Assembly (NCBI GenBank): GCA_965198025.1
Contig: OZ240237.1
Span: forward strand, 1,178,001-1,242,000
Source of the DNA: CAYWWM01 sp965198025
GTDB lineage: Bacteria; Acidobacteriota; Terriglobia; 2-12-FULL-54-10
Direction: 5' to 3'
Length of the DNA stretch: 64,000 bases
Shown in pieces: positions 33,228 to 41,784 of this stretch; the first letter of the stretch is position 1, and every line of letters starts with the position of its first letter. The notes under the pieces are model-generated. The model had not been told where the DNA came from, did no database searches, and saw only the letters and a program-made list of their open reading frames with translations. A program made the translations under genes and the position numbers.

Positions 33228-34103
33228 ATGCTGCTGGCAATGGATGTTGGGAATACGAACACCGTGCTCGGTGTCTTTGCCCGCGCCCAGCTCAAAGGCC
33301 ATTGGCGATTGACCACGGCGCGAGAGCAGACGGTGGATGAGTATGGCATCCTGACGCGGGACCTGTTCACGCTGGCGGGGATCTCGGCCCGGAAGATCAA
33401 AGGCGTGATGATCGCTTCGGTGGTTCCGTCCCTGAACGCAACGCTCGCGGAGATGGCCGACCGATACTTCGGTTTGCAGGCGCTCTTTGTCGAGCCGGGT
33501 GGAGAGAACGGGATGCCTGTGCTCTACGACAACCCGAACGAGGTGGGCGCGGACCGGATCGCCAACGGTGTCGCAGCCTATTCAAAATACGGCGGCCCTT
33601 GCGTTGTTGTGGATTTTGGCACGGCCATTAATTTCGATGTCGTCTCGGCGCGCGGTGAATACCTGGGTGGCGTGCTCGCACCGGGCTTGGGGATTTCCGC
33701 CGATGCACTGTTTGCCCAGGCGGCGCGCCTGTTCCGCGTCGCGGTCCGCGATCCTGGGAAGATCATCGGCACCAACACCGCCGCGTCGCTCCAGGCCGGG
33801 ATTTTTTACGGATTCACGGGCCTTGTGGACGGCATCCTCGAGCGCCTCAAGAAAGAGCTGGGGCAGAAGACGTGCGTGGTCGCCACCGGCGGCCAAGCCG
33901 CGCTGATAGCCGCCAGTTCACACCACATCACAACCGTGGATGAACATCTGACTCTCGATGGCCTGCGCATTCTATGGGAACGGAAGGGAGCTGGAGCCAG
34001 AGGAGGCAAAGGAAGCAGACGACGTGGAGGAAAAAGAAGTCCGTGGAGGAAAAAGAAGTCCAGAGTGAGCGATTCAGTTTTGTGTCCTCGGGATGACAAC
34101 TAA
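33228..34103 (+). CDS. coaX: Type III pantothenate kinase with an extended C-terminal tail
   Basis: 291 residues. The ASKHA phosphate loop MDVGNTNTVLG, GADRIANGVAA and VDFGTAINFDVV identify CoaX, the first step of coenzyme A synthesis. ATG 33228 opens the normal start MLLAMDVGNTN. The conserved part ends near LTLDGLRILWER; beyond it come about 35 residues rich in Gly, Arg, Lys and Ser. The tail encodes an exact 19-bp tandem duplication (34023-34060) that shifts the frame past an older stop (TGA 34066-34068), and the present stop lies inside the first unit of the 46-bp repeat array. The kinase part looks intact. Confidence 0.93.
   Translation: MLLAMDVGNTNTVLGVFARAQLKGHWRLTTAREQTVDEYGILTRDLFTLAGISARKIKGVMIASVVPSLNATLAEMADRYFGLQALFVEPGGENGMPVLYDNPNEVGADRIANGVAAYSKYGGPCVVVDFGTAINFDVVSARGEYLGGVLAPGLGISADALFAQAARLFRVAVRDPGKIIGTNTAASLQAGIFYGFTGLVDGILERLKKELGQKTCVVATGGQAALIAASSHHITTVDEHLTLDGLRILWERKGAGARGGKGSRRRGGKRSPWRKKKSRVSDSVLCPRDDN
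34023..34060 (+). repeat. Exact 19-bp tandem duplication in the coaX 3' end
   Basis: CGTGGAGGAAAAAGAAGTC occurs twice without gap at 34023-34041 and 34042-34060. Because 19 is not a multiple of three, the second copy is read in another frame. With a single copy the reading frame would end ...R-S-P-E-stop. Confidence 0.95.
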
Positions 34104-34380
34104 AGAACAAACCCACGGCACAACCAGCGTGCCGTGGCTACGGGACTAAAGAACAAACCCACACGGCACACAACCAGCGTGCCGTGGCTACGGGGCCTAA
34201 AGAACAAACCCACGGCACAACCAGCGTGCCGTGGCTACGGGGCTAAAGAACAAACCCACGGCACAACCAGCGTGCCGTGGCTACGGGACTAAAGAACAAA
34301 CCCACGGCACAACCAGCGTGCCGTGGCTACGGGACTAAAGAACAAACCCACGGCACAACCAGCGTGCCGTGGCTACGGGG
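34100..34380 (+). repeat. Six tandem 46-bp units, each with a perfect hairpin
   Basis: Units start at 34100, 34146, 34197, 34243, 34289 and 34335. Five are 46 bp; the second is 51 bp through small insertions in its stem. Each begins CTAAAGAACAAACC and holds CCACGGCAC-AACCAGC-GTGCCGTGG, a perfect 9-bp stem with 7-nt loop (7 bp in unit 2), then CTACGGG. Units are nearly identical, so expansion is recent. Not CRISPR: there are no unique spacers. It resembles REP-like palindromic elements arranged head to tail. Confidence 0.95.
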
Positions 34381-34427
34381 CTTGGATTTAGCGAGGCAGC
34401 CAGCGAAAAGCGGGACTGGGACCACCA

Positions 34428-34904
34428 ATGGAGATTCGGGACCTTTTCTTAAAGCAGAAGGAAGCGACACGCAAGCGCACGCGCGCGATCTATCCATACA
34501 TACCCCGCGACAAGGTGAACTGGGTTCCGGCCGAGGGAGCGCTCTCGCTCGGGCTCATGCTTCGCCACGTCTGGCACTCGGAGTCCGGCGTCCGCGAAGT
34601 TCCGCTCTTCGACCGCTGGAGCTACTACGAACGCCGTATTCCGGAAGGCCTTTTAGCTATCCTCGGAAAAGTGTCCGACATGGACCGCGAAATCGAGATG
34701 CTGGAGAAAACGCATCAGGAGACCCTGGAACTGGTAGCCGCCATGCCCCCGGAGCGCATGGAACAGCGGTTCGTCAATGAGAAGTTTGGCTTTCGACGCA
34801 AAGGGTATGCCGTTCTGTTCGGAATCATCGAGCACGAAGTCCACCACCGCGCACAGTTGCTGACGTATCTGCGCATGCTGGGGACGCCGTGGCCAAGTCA
34901 TTGA
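34428..34904 (+). CDS. DinB/YfiT-fold protein
   Basis: 158 residues, four-helix DinB_2-type fold. The three metal-binding histidines typical of the fold are visible: H47 in MLRHVWHSE and the pair in EHEVHHRAQL near the C-terminus. Members include thiol-dependent transferases such as bacillithiol S-transferase; since this genome has bshA and bshB1, that role is possible but unproven. It starts 47 bp after the repeat array, with no strong ribosome site. Confidence 0.85.
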   Translation: MEIRDLFLKQKEATRKRTRAIYPYIPRDKVNWVPAEGALSLGLMLRHVWHSESGVREVPLFDRWSYYERRIPEGLLAILGKVSDMDREIEMLEKTHQETLELVAAMPPERMEQRFVNEKFGFRRKGYAVLFGIIEHEVHHRAQLLTYLRMLGTPWPSH

Positions 34905-34931
34905 CCGGCGCGCATTCGATCACTACTTATC

Positions 34932-35642
34932 TTGCAGGTTAGTAAGTTGGAGAACTACTTTAACTATTTCACGGAAATTGAAGAATATTTTTGGAAAAAG
35001 CGGGGAATAGCTTTGCTTGTTTCGACTCTCGACTGGGCCGTGATCGATACTTGGAAGCAAGCTCAGATTCCCCTCGAAATCGTGCTGAAGGGGATCGATC
35101 AGGCGTTCGAGAAGTATGAAAAGCGGCGCGGGGGGTCGCGCCGGGTGAACTCGCTGGCGTATTGCCACCAGGCCGTTCTGGAAGCCGCCGAAGCCGCCGA
35201 GCGCGTCAAGCTGCCGCATCCGTCTGGTGGCGAACCGATACCCCGCGCCGAGTTGGTGAAATACCTGACTGACAATGCCCAAAGGCTCACGAAAGCGGCG
35301 GAGAACTTCGAGCGGCAAGGCCGCCCCGAATCGGGCGCTACGTTTCGATCCCTCGCAGCCTCGCTTCGAGAAATGGCGCAGGGGGCCGGCGACGATGCGC
35401 CACTCGATCTCGAGGATATCGAACGCCGTTTGACGGTACTGGAGGATCGGATGTTTTGGATCCTGAAAAACGCTGCACCCGAAGACGAAGTAGTGGCTCT
35501 GCAGGCGGAGCTTGACCGCTCGCTCGGTACCGCGCGCCGCAATTTGGGGCCCGAGCAGGTTGCGCATCTCCACAAGCAATTCCTGGCCCGCAAGTTCCTT
35601 GCAAAGGCCGACCTGCCGCGGCTCAGCCTGTTTTATTTGTAG
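34932..35642 (+). CDS. Conserved acidobacterial protein of unknown function
   Basis: 236 residues from a TTG codon; TTG 34947 (LENYFNYFTEIEEYF) is an alternative start. No signal peptide. It is mostly helical, with aromatic residues at the start and KAAENFERQG and RRLTVLEDRMFWIL later. The opening IEEYFWKKRGIALLVSTLDWA I associate with a conserved acidobacterial family without known function. The RlmD-like gene follows closely and may be co-transcribed. Confidence 0.72.
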   Translation: MQVSKLENYFNYFTEIEEYFWKKRGIALLVSTLDWAVIDTWKQAQIPLEIVLKGIDQAFEKYEKRRGGSRRVNSLAYCHQAVLEAAEAAERVKLPHPSGGEPIPRAELVKYLTDNAQRLTKAAENFERQGRPESGATFRSLAASLREMAQGAGDDAPLDLEDIERRLTVLEDRMFWILKNAAPEDEVVALQAELDRSLGTARRNLGPEQVAHLHKQFLARKFLAKADLPRLSLFYL

Positions 35643-35681
35643 GAAGTGGAAGCTAAAATTCTGGAGCACGACGACCCGAGC

Positions 35682-36971
35682 ATGAGCACCGAATCTGAAT
35701 CCGCCGCCCAGCCCTTGGAGGTCTCCGTCGAAAAGTTGGTCTACGGAGGATACGGTTTGTCACGCACCCCGCAGGGAGTCGTGCTGGTTCCCGGCGTGGT
35801 TCCTGGAGAGCGAATCAGCCTGGGTCTCGAAGAGAGGAAGAAGGGTGTCCGCCGGGGGCGTTTGCTGGAGCTGCGGGAGAGGAGCCCGGACCGCATCGTG
35901 GCGGAGTGCCCCTATTTCGGTCGCTGCGGCGGCTGCCAGTATCAACATATTGCGTATCCCCGGCAGCTTGCCTTGAAGCAGGAAATCCTACGCGAATGTT
36001 TCGAGCGGGTCGGAAAAATCCGCCTGGAGGTTCCGATTTCCGTTACACCGTCAGAGCCTTGGGGTTACCGTAACCGCGCGCGTGTGCAAGTGGAGAAGCA
36101 GGGGAGCGTTTTCCGCCTCGGCTATCACGAGCCGCAATCGAACGAGCTCTGCGCCATAGAGCAGTGCCCGATTAGTTCGCCGGCCATCAACGAAGTCCTG
36201 GCAAGGTTGTGCGGCGGCGCGGGAGCGGCGCTGTTTCCCGACGGCACGATGGAATTGGAACTGTTTGCTTCCGATAGTGACCGGACGATGCTTGCCACAG
36301 TGTATTCTGCCGCAGCGCCGCCGCCTGAATTTGGGGATAAGCTGCGCCGTGCAGTGCCCACCCTCGAATCCGTCTGCTGGTGTGGCCGGGGTGGCCGGCC
36401 GAGAAGCGTGTGGGGAAACGGCGCCGTCACCTGCCGCGTCGGTGAGTTTCACTTTCGTGTCAGCCACGGCGTATTCTTCCAGACGAATCGCTATTTGCTG
36501 GACAGCATGATTCAGGCGGTTCGGCAAGACCTCGAAGGCGACCGTGCACTGGACCTGTACGCGGGCGCGGGACTATTCGCTCTGCCGCTTGCCCGACGTT
36601 TCGAGAAAGTGGCTGCGGTAGAGGATGGGGATGCCGCCGCCCGTGACCTAGCCGCCAACGTCGGCGTGGTAGGAGGCCGCGCCCGCGCGTTTCACAAGCC
36701 TGTCGAAAAGTTTCTTGCGGTCACTTCCCATAATTGGGACTTGGTGGTGGTAGACCCGCCACGTAGTGGTCTGACTTCGGGCGTCGTCGAACACCTGCGG
36801 CGCATTCACCCCCCCAGGCTGGTCTATGTTTCCTGCGACCCGACTACACTCGCACGCGACCTGGCTCTTCTCACACCAGCGCCATTCCGCATTCGCTCCG
36901 TCGAACTCGTGGACCAATTTCCACAAACGTTCCATATCGAATCCGTAGTGCACCTCGAACTATCCGGGTAA
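35682..36971 (+). CDS. rlmD: 23S rRNA (uracil-5-)-methyltransferase, RlmD/RumA family
   Basis: 429 residues from ATG 35682 (GTG 35646 is also possible). A TRAM domain (EVSVEKLVYGGYGLSR) leads, then the [4Fe-4S] cysteines in ECPYFGRCGGCQYQ and CAIEQCP, a SAM-binding LDLYAGAGLFALPLA, and the catalytic cysteine in YVSCDPTTLARD. It methylates uracil C5 in 23S rRNA; assignment to RlmD rather than a close paralogue such as RlmCD is by family resemblance. comEC begins 13 bp downstream. Confidence 0.9.
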   Translation: MSTESESAAQPLEVSVEKLVYGGYGLSRTPQGVVLVPGVVPGERISLGLEERKKGVRRGRLLELRERSPDRIVAECPYFGRCGGCQYQHIAYPRQLALKQEILRECFERVGKIRLEVPISVTPSEPWGYRNRARVQVEKQGSVFRLGYHEPQSNELCAIEQCPISSPAINEVLARLCGGAGAALFPDGTMELELFASDSDRTMLATVYSAAAPPPEFGDKLRRAVPTLESVCWCGRGGRPRSVWGNGAVTCRVGEFHFRVSHGVFFQTNRYLLDSMIQAVRQDLEGDRALDLYAGAGLFALPLARRFEKVAAVEDGDAAARDLAANVGVVGGRARAFHKPVEKFLAVTSHNWDLVVVDPPRSGLTSGVVEHLRRIHPPRLVYVSCDPTTLARDLALLTPAPFRIRSVELVDQFPQTFHIESVVHLELSG

Positions 36972-36984
36972 AATCGTCAGCGGC

Positions 36985-39648
36985 GTGACTCGCTACTCGC
37001 TCGTACCCATCACGGTTGCTTACGCGGCCGGTATTGCGGCTGCCCCGCACTTCTATCTCACGGCCGGGGAACAAGTCATCCTTGCCTCGACCATCCTGCT
37101 CTTCTCGGTAGGGTTGCTTCGTGCCGGAAAAACGACGCACGGATTTTTCGTTTCCCTGGCTGGATTTTTTCTCTGCGGCACCTTCCTGGCTGCGGAAGAG
37201 CACCACATCCTTCCATCCAATCACATCGAACAGCTGGCGCGACAGGGTCGGTTCGATCCCGACCAGCCGTTCGAGCTGGTAGGCTGGACCCGTTCACCCT
37301 CCGTGAAGCGTCCCTTTGGCGAACATGTGGATATCCAAGTGTCCGAAATTCGCCAAGCGGGGTGGACAGCGCCCTCCCGAGGAGGGGTCCGCGTCTATTA
37401 CTATCCGAGGCCGCAATCGTCCGATCCCGAGTCTCTCGGCCTTCGGTACGGTTCCCGTCTGGAGATGTCGCTGCGCAGTCTGCGGCAGCCGCGGAACTTC
37501 GGAAATCCCGGCTCCTTTGACTACAAAGGCTACCTGCGGCGGCGGGGAATTGCGTACACGGCGGCCGTGCGCGCGACGGACGTTAGCCTTCTGCCTGGGA
37601 CGGAGGGCAGCCGTCTGACCGGGGCGGCTTTCAGCTTGCGGACGCGGCTGCTCGATTACCTCGACCAGCAGTTTCCCGCCGGGCCGAACGGAACCAACCG
37701 GGGCGCTCTCCTGAAGGCGATGCTGCTTGGCGATGACAGCGATCTTGATCTCGATACCGAGTCCGTGTTTCGAGCGAGCGGGACATATCACGTTCTGGTG
37801 GTCTCGGGACTGCACGTGACCGCACTCGCGGCAGCCTTGTTCTGGCTACTCAACTTCTTGCGGATTTCAAACCTCTGGAGCACTCTCGCCGTAGGCGGAG
37901 CGGTAGCTGGATTCGCTGTGCTGGCCGGGTCCGGAACCCCTGTCGTTCGAGCTAGCCTGATGGTCCTTATCTTTCTGTCGGCACGTCTCGTCTATCGCGA
38001 GAGGGCTTTGCTCAATTCGATTGCTGCGGCGGCGCTGGTGCTTCTCGTCCTCCATCCATCCGACCTGCGCGATCCGAGCTTCCAACTCTCTTTCCTGGCG
38101 GTGCTGGTTTTGGCAGCCATCGCTCTGCCGATCCTTCAGTGGACTGTCTCCCCCTATCGCGCCGCATTGCGGGACCTCGACGACAAGGATCGAGACCGGC
38201 TCCTCGAGCCGCGCCAGGCACAGTTTCGGATGGACGTCCGCACGCTGCTCGCTTATTTTTGCGACCCTGCGCGACTCAATCAACGCCGGTGGCGCTGGTT
38301 GCGATCCGGCTTGCGGACGACGCTGGCAGCAAAACTTGCCGTCTGGGAAGCGATAATTTTCCTTGTCTTCATGCAGGCCGGGTTCGCTCTGGTTATGGCG
38401 AGCTATTTCCACCGGGTATCCTGGTCGGGCATCGTTGCGAACGTTATCCTATTTCCGTTGACGGCGATACTCATTCCGTCCGGATTTCTGGTGCTCGCAG
38501 TTTCCCTGGTGTCCGGGCAAGCGGCGGCGCTTGGCGGAGGTTTGCTCGGCGGGCTTGTTTCCGTACTGCAGTCGGTTGCTTCCTGGACGGCGGACTTGTC
38601 GGGCCTGTCTCGCCGCGTCCCGACCCCTCCGATTTGGCTGGTGGTTGGTTTCCTGGCACTGCTGGTGTGTCTTGCGATCCTGGCTGATCGGCGGTCACGA
38701 TGGACCTGGGGGGCGGCACTCGGGCTTTTCAGTCTCTGCGCTCTCTTGACGATGGCGCCATTTGCGCCCGTCCTAAGCCCCGGGAATCTCGAAGTAACCG
38801 CGCTCGATGTTGGCCAAGGGGATTCCTTATTCATTGTCTTCCCCGAGGGCCAGACCATGCTGGTGGATGCGGGTGAAGGGCCCCGCTTAAACCAGTTCCG
38901 GCAGCCCGTCGGGCTGGATCTGGGGGAGAGTGTGGTTTCCGCCTACTTATGGTCCCGGCGGATTCAAACGCTCGACTACGTCGTCGCCACGCACGCACAT
39001 TGGGATCACATCGGCGGGGTATCCAGCGTGCTCGGAAATTTTCGGGTTGGGGAAGTCTGGCTTGGTCCTGGCGGAGAGAACCATATCCGGACGGAGTTCC
39101 GGCAACGAGTTGCAGAACGGTCCATCCCGCTCCGTCATCTTGCCGCAGGAAGTGTTGTAGAGATTGGCTCAGTTGACGTTAAAGTGTTCTGGCCCGCTGC
39201 CGACTGGGTTCCTACGCGGAACGAAAACAATGACTCGCTGGTGTTGCGCCTGGGATTCGGCAGCCGCCACGTTCTGCTCCCGGGGGACGCCGAAGCAACG
39301 GTCGAGCGCCGCCTGCTCCGAGATGGAACTCCTCTGCGCAGCGACGTGCTCAAGGTGTCTCACCACGGGAGCAACGATTCCACCAGTTCCCCGTTTCTGG
39401 AAACCCTGAGGCCGGTCTTCGCCGTCATCTCGGTCGGGGCCTACGGTCAGTACGGGCATCCGCGCCCCGAGATCTTGAAACGGCTGCGCCGGGCCGGGGT
39501 CCGTACGTACCGCACGGATCGGGACGGGGCAACGACCTTCCTCACCGACGGAAACCGCATCGAGATTACGGCACATCGGCATCTCATTCGTCCGTGGCCG
39601 CCGTTTCATCCGGCGGAAGTTCTCTCGACTGCTGATAGTCCGCGATAA
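36985..39648 (+). CDS. comEC: ComEC/Rec2 DNA-uptake channel
   Basis: 887 residues. An N-terminal DUF4131-type membrane part with an OB-like domain, the competence transmembrane domain (TYHVLVVSGLHVTALAAALF, SGTPVVRASLMVLIF), and a C-terminal metallo-beta-lactamase domain (LDVGQGDSLFIVFPEG, THAHWDHIGG, LLPGDAEA, KVSHHGSND). It forms the inner-membrane channel for single-stranded DNA in natural transformation. GTG start. The last 65 bp overlap the convergent DUF2007-like gene. dprA at 62 kb is another part of the same process. Confidence 0.95.
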   Translation: MTRYSLVPITVAYAAGIAAAPHFYLTAGEQVILASTILLFSVGLLRAGKTTHGFFVSLAGFFLCGTFLAAEEHHILPSNHIEQLARQGRFDPDQPFELVGWTRSPSVKRPFGEHVDIQVSEIRQAGWTAPSRGGVRVYYYPRPQSSDPESLGLRYGSRLEMSLRSLRQPRNFGNPGSFDYKGYLRRRGIAYTAAVRATDVSLLPGTEGSRLTGAAFSLRTRLLDYLDQQFPAGPNGTNRGALLKAMLLGDDSDLDLDTESVFRASGTYHVLVVSGLHVTALAAALFWLLNFLRISNLWSTLAVGGAVAGFAVLAGSGTPVVRASLMVLIFLSARLVYRERALLNSIAAAALVLLVLHPSDLRDPSFQLSFLAVLVLAAIALPILQWTVSPYRAALRDLDDKDRDRLLEPRQAQFRMDVRTLLAYFCDPARLNQRRWRWLRSGLRTTLAAKLAVWEAIIFLVFMQAGFALVMASYFHRVSWSGIVANVILFPLTAILIPSGFLVLAVSLVSGQAAALGGGLLGGLVSVLQSVASWTADLSGLSRRVPTPPIWLVVGFLALLVCLAILADRRSRWTWGAALGLFSLCALLTMAPFAPVLSPGNLEVTALDVGQGDSLFIVFPEGQTMLVDAGEGPRLNQFRQPVGLDLGESVVSAYLWSRRIQTLDYVVATHAHWDHIGGVSSVLGNFRVGEVWLGPGGENHIRTEFRQRVAERSIPLRHLAAGSVVEIGSVDVKVFWPAADWVPTRNENNDSLVLRLGFGSRHVLLPGDAEATVERRLLRDGTPLRSDVLKVSHHGSNDSTSSPFLETLRPVFAVISVGAYGQYGHPRPEILKRLRRAGVRTYRTDRDGATTFLTDGNRIEITAHRHLIRPWPPFHPAEVLSTADSPR

Positions 39649-40027
39649 TTCGCCGAGCTTCCTCCCCCTGCGAATCCAGGACCAGAATTTCACATGCGCC
39701 TGAGAATACCACCGAAACAACTTGACGCCGCAACACGCTCTCGATACCGGACGCACGCAGGAGGTTTTGTGCCACCCGTCCTTCGATCTCACTTTCCGCC
39801 CAGAAAACGGGCACCAGTTTCGACAAGTCCGGGTCCGTTGAGCCGGATGCGGAAACCGCAGCACGGGATTCCTGCTCGCGGCGCTTGGCTTCTTCTTCGA
39901 GGCCGCGCCTGTTCAACTCTGCACGCAAAGCCTGCTCGGCAGATGGCATCAGTTGGTCAGCTTGGCCCACAAGGTCCAGCAGTTCCTCATCAAGCATCTG
40001 GCGGTACGTCTGATCGTACGGTTCCAT
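39584..40027 (-). CDS. DUF2007-like protein
   Basis: 147 residues. The N-terminal half is helical and charged (MPSAEQALRAELNRRGLEEE), and the C-terminal half (VPVFWAESEIEGRVAQNLL, SGIESVLRR, ILVLDSQGEEARRII) matches the small ferredoxin-like DUF2007 domain, often described as a putative signal transducing protein. ATG 40027 follows AAGGAG. It overlaps the 3' end of comEC tail to tail. Confidence 0.78.
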   Translation of the reverse strand: MEPYDQTYRQMLDEELLDLVGQADQLMPSAEQALRAELNRRGLEEEAKRREQESRAAVSASGSTDPDLSKLVPVFWAESEIEGRVAQNLLRASGIESVLRRQVVSVVFSGACEILVLDSQGEEARRIIADYQQSRELPPDETAATDE

Positions 40028-40066
40028 TCCCTGTTCTCCTTTGCACCACTTCAGGGTCCAAGGTTT

Positions 40067-40096
40067 TTGACCCCGGACAGCCGAGCCAAGTATACT
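40067..40096 (+). promoter_or_regulatory. Sigma-70-like promoter of the small gene at 40150
   Basis: TTGACC (40067-40072), 18-nt spacer, TATACT (40091-40096), each five of six from consensus. The predicted start near 40103 gives a 47-nt leader. Confidence 0.62.
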
Positions 40097-40149
40097 GGGA
40101 GAAAACCGGCGAGTGAATCGACCGTCCGTTAGCGAGGTCCGAAGGCTTC

Positions 40150-40398
40150 ATGAAAAACCAACCGACTGAGGCAGAGATTCGGGAAGAGAGCCTGCGAATC
40201 CGGCGGTTGCAGCTGATGACGAGTTTGGTCACGAACGTCATCAGCCAAGGCAATCTTCCGATCGAGGAAGCCTCGGAACTCATCGCCTCCACCAAGCGGG
40301 CAGCCATGAACTTGTTCCCGGAAAAGGAGCTTGCCTACGATCTCATCTACCGTCCGCGCCTACAGCGCCTCTTGCGCGAGAAGTATCGTATCTGCTGA
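40150..40398 (+). CDS. Small conserved protein of unknown function
   Basis: 82 residues, soluble and helical: EAEIREESLRIRRLQLMTSL, then IEEASELIASTKRAAMNLFP and a basic end RLQRLLREKYRIC. ATG follows GAAGG at good spacing, and a clear promoter lies upstream, which supports a real gene. No motif recognised. Confidence 0.7.
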   Translation: MKNQPTEAEIREESLRIRRLQLMTSLVTNVISQGNLPIEEASELIASTKRAAMNLFPEKELAYDLIYRPRLQRLLREKYRIC

Positions 40399-40422
40399 GG
40401 CAGAAACGCCTCGATCCGTCTC

Positions 40423-41163
40423 TTACGGAACCAACTGTTCCTGCTCGATGCTGACGAGCGACGCAACAATCGTCCCGATGCCGATCTGGGCACGAAGTTG
40501 GACGGGGGTCCGCCGCTCGTCGGTACTGAACCAGACGAACATACGCCCATTTTGCTGGAAGAGTTGGCCCGAAAAAACATCCGGTTCGACTCGGAAGGCC
40601 TCGAACGTTCCGACTTCCGTTTCTACTTCCTCAATCGCCTGCACTTCAAGTCGGACGGAGATCGTGCGCCCTCCGTCGTTCAGCGAGAAATCGAAGGCCT
40701 CGCCAACTGCCAACGGAAGACTCCGGACGTAGTAGAACGCCGAAAGAATGTCATGGACACATTCGGGGACAGGGAACTGTTCCTGACGAGGCGGCGTGCT
40801 GCCCTCGATATCACGCTCTTGCAGAAACCCCAGACGTCGCTGCGGATCGAACTGAACGTCCACCTCTCGGTGCCGGTCCCCTTCGTGAATTGTCTTCTGA
40901 ATGCCCAAGGAGCAGAATCGACGGCTGCTGAACGTGGATGTATATTCGTCCTCTACTTTGTAAAGGTTCGATACATACCCGGTCGAGTCCGCACGGGCCA
41001 TTGCCTTCCAGAAGCCAGGCCTTACGTCGGCGTCAAGCCACAACTCTGCGTCCCCGGCTGGGATCAGCCGCCACTCGACAGCATACTGGAGCCGTTCTCC
41101 TGGTCCGAACGCAGAATTCGGCTGCTGTGCCGGAAGGGACGGCAGGCATGAGGCAACTCCCAC
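40423..41163 (-). CDS. DUF3108-like exported protein
   Basis: 246 residues from GTG 41163. The start GERLQYAVEWRLIPAGDAEL and the repeated beta strands match the DUF3108 family of exported proteins, role unknown. The GTG start would cut through the signal peptide. In frame upstream lie codons for IGKLKACFVLSLIVGVASC, a lipoprotein-type signal ending in V-A-S-C, and the best ribosome site (GGGGAGGGG) stands just before an ATT/ATC pair at 41205-41200. A non-ATG start there is therefore likely. Last gene of the LPS strand. Confidence 0.8.
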   Translation of the reverse strand: MGVASCLPSLPAQQPNSAFGPGERLQYAVEWRLIPAGDAELWLDADVRPGFWKAMARADSTGYVSNLYKVEDEYTSTFSSRRFCSLGIQKTIHEGDRHREVDVQFDPQRRLGFLQERDIEGSTPPRQEQFPVPECVHDILSAFYYVRSLPLAVGEAFDFSLNDGGRTISVRLEVQAIEEVETEVGTFEAFRVEPDVFSGQLFQQNGRMFVWFSTDERRTPVQLRAQIGIGTIVASLVSIEQEQLVP

Positions 41164-41223
41164 GATCAGGCTTAGGACAAAGCAGGCCTTCAGCTTTCCG
41201 ATAATCGCGCCCCTCCCCGGAAT

Positions 41224-41784
41224 CTAGATGAGATACATACGCGCCAATAAACATAATACGATGCCGACGGAACCGAAGAAAGCCCTGTATTCCCGGTTGC
41301 CTCGGTACCGTTGCCAAAGAAATCCTCCCGAAGATCCGCTTCCACGCCAGGGTTGCAGCCGCGGCCAGAAAACGGGGACTGCCTGTGCGTAGGCGGGGAA
41401 TTCTTCGGGGAAGAGCTTCACAAGCCGGGCCTGTTCGTAGCGGATCACGGGCCAGTAGACCGCACCGAGGAAGAATCCCAGCAGAAGGAAAAACCACCAG
41501 CGGCCTCCAGCAATCGCGAAGCCCAGCGCCGCGATCGCCGATCCCAGATAGAGCGGATTGCGCGTGTAGGCGTACGGGCCGTCGGTCGCCAGTTCCCTCT
41601 CTTTCTCCAGGCACCCGGCGCTCCACGCGCGAAGCAGCAGACCGGCCATGGCCACCGCAATTCCCCCGGCGAGTCGGCCCGGCGTCGGCTGTGCCCAGAT
41701 CAGATAAACCGTCGCCAACAGAAATCCTCCGCGGACACGGATTCGAGCCGCCCGCTTCCCCCAGGACCATTCGCTACTAGCCAC
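41224..41784 (-). CDS. Isoprenylcysteine carboxyl methyltransferase-like membrane protein
   Basis: 186 residues with four or five membrane helices. The ICMT/PEMT signature is clear: GPYAYTRNPLYLGS, then ARLVKLFPEEFPAYAQAVPVF. Bacterial members are SAM-dependent methyltransferases of mostly unknown, probably lipid or small-molecule, substrates. It overlaps waaC by 8 bp within the LPS gene run, so a lipid or envelope substrate is a reasonable guess only. Confidence 0.83.
   Translation of the reverse strand: MASSEWSWGKRAARIRVRGGFLLATVYLIWAQPTPGRLAGGIAVAMAGLLLRAWSAGCLEKERELATDGPYAYTRNPLYLGSAIAALGFAIAGGRWWFFLLLGFFLGAVYWPVIRYEQARLVKLFPEEFPAYAQAVPVFWPRLQPWRGSGSSGGFLWQRYRGNREYRAFFGSVGIVLCLLARMYLI

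Noticed and set aside
34100..34380. Repeat array considered as a CRISPR
   Set aside because: Units are directly adjacent with no unique spacers and no cas gene nearby; the internal hairpin fits a REP-like tandem array.
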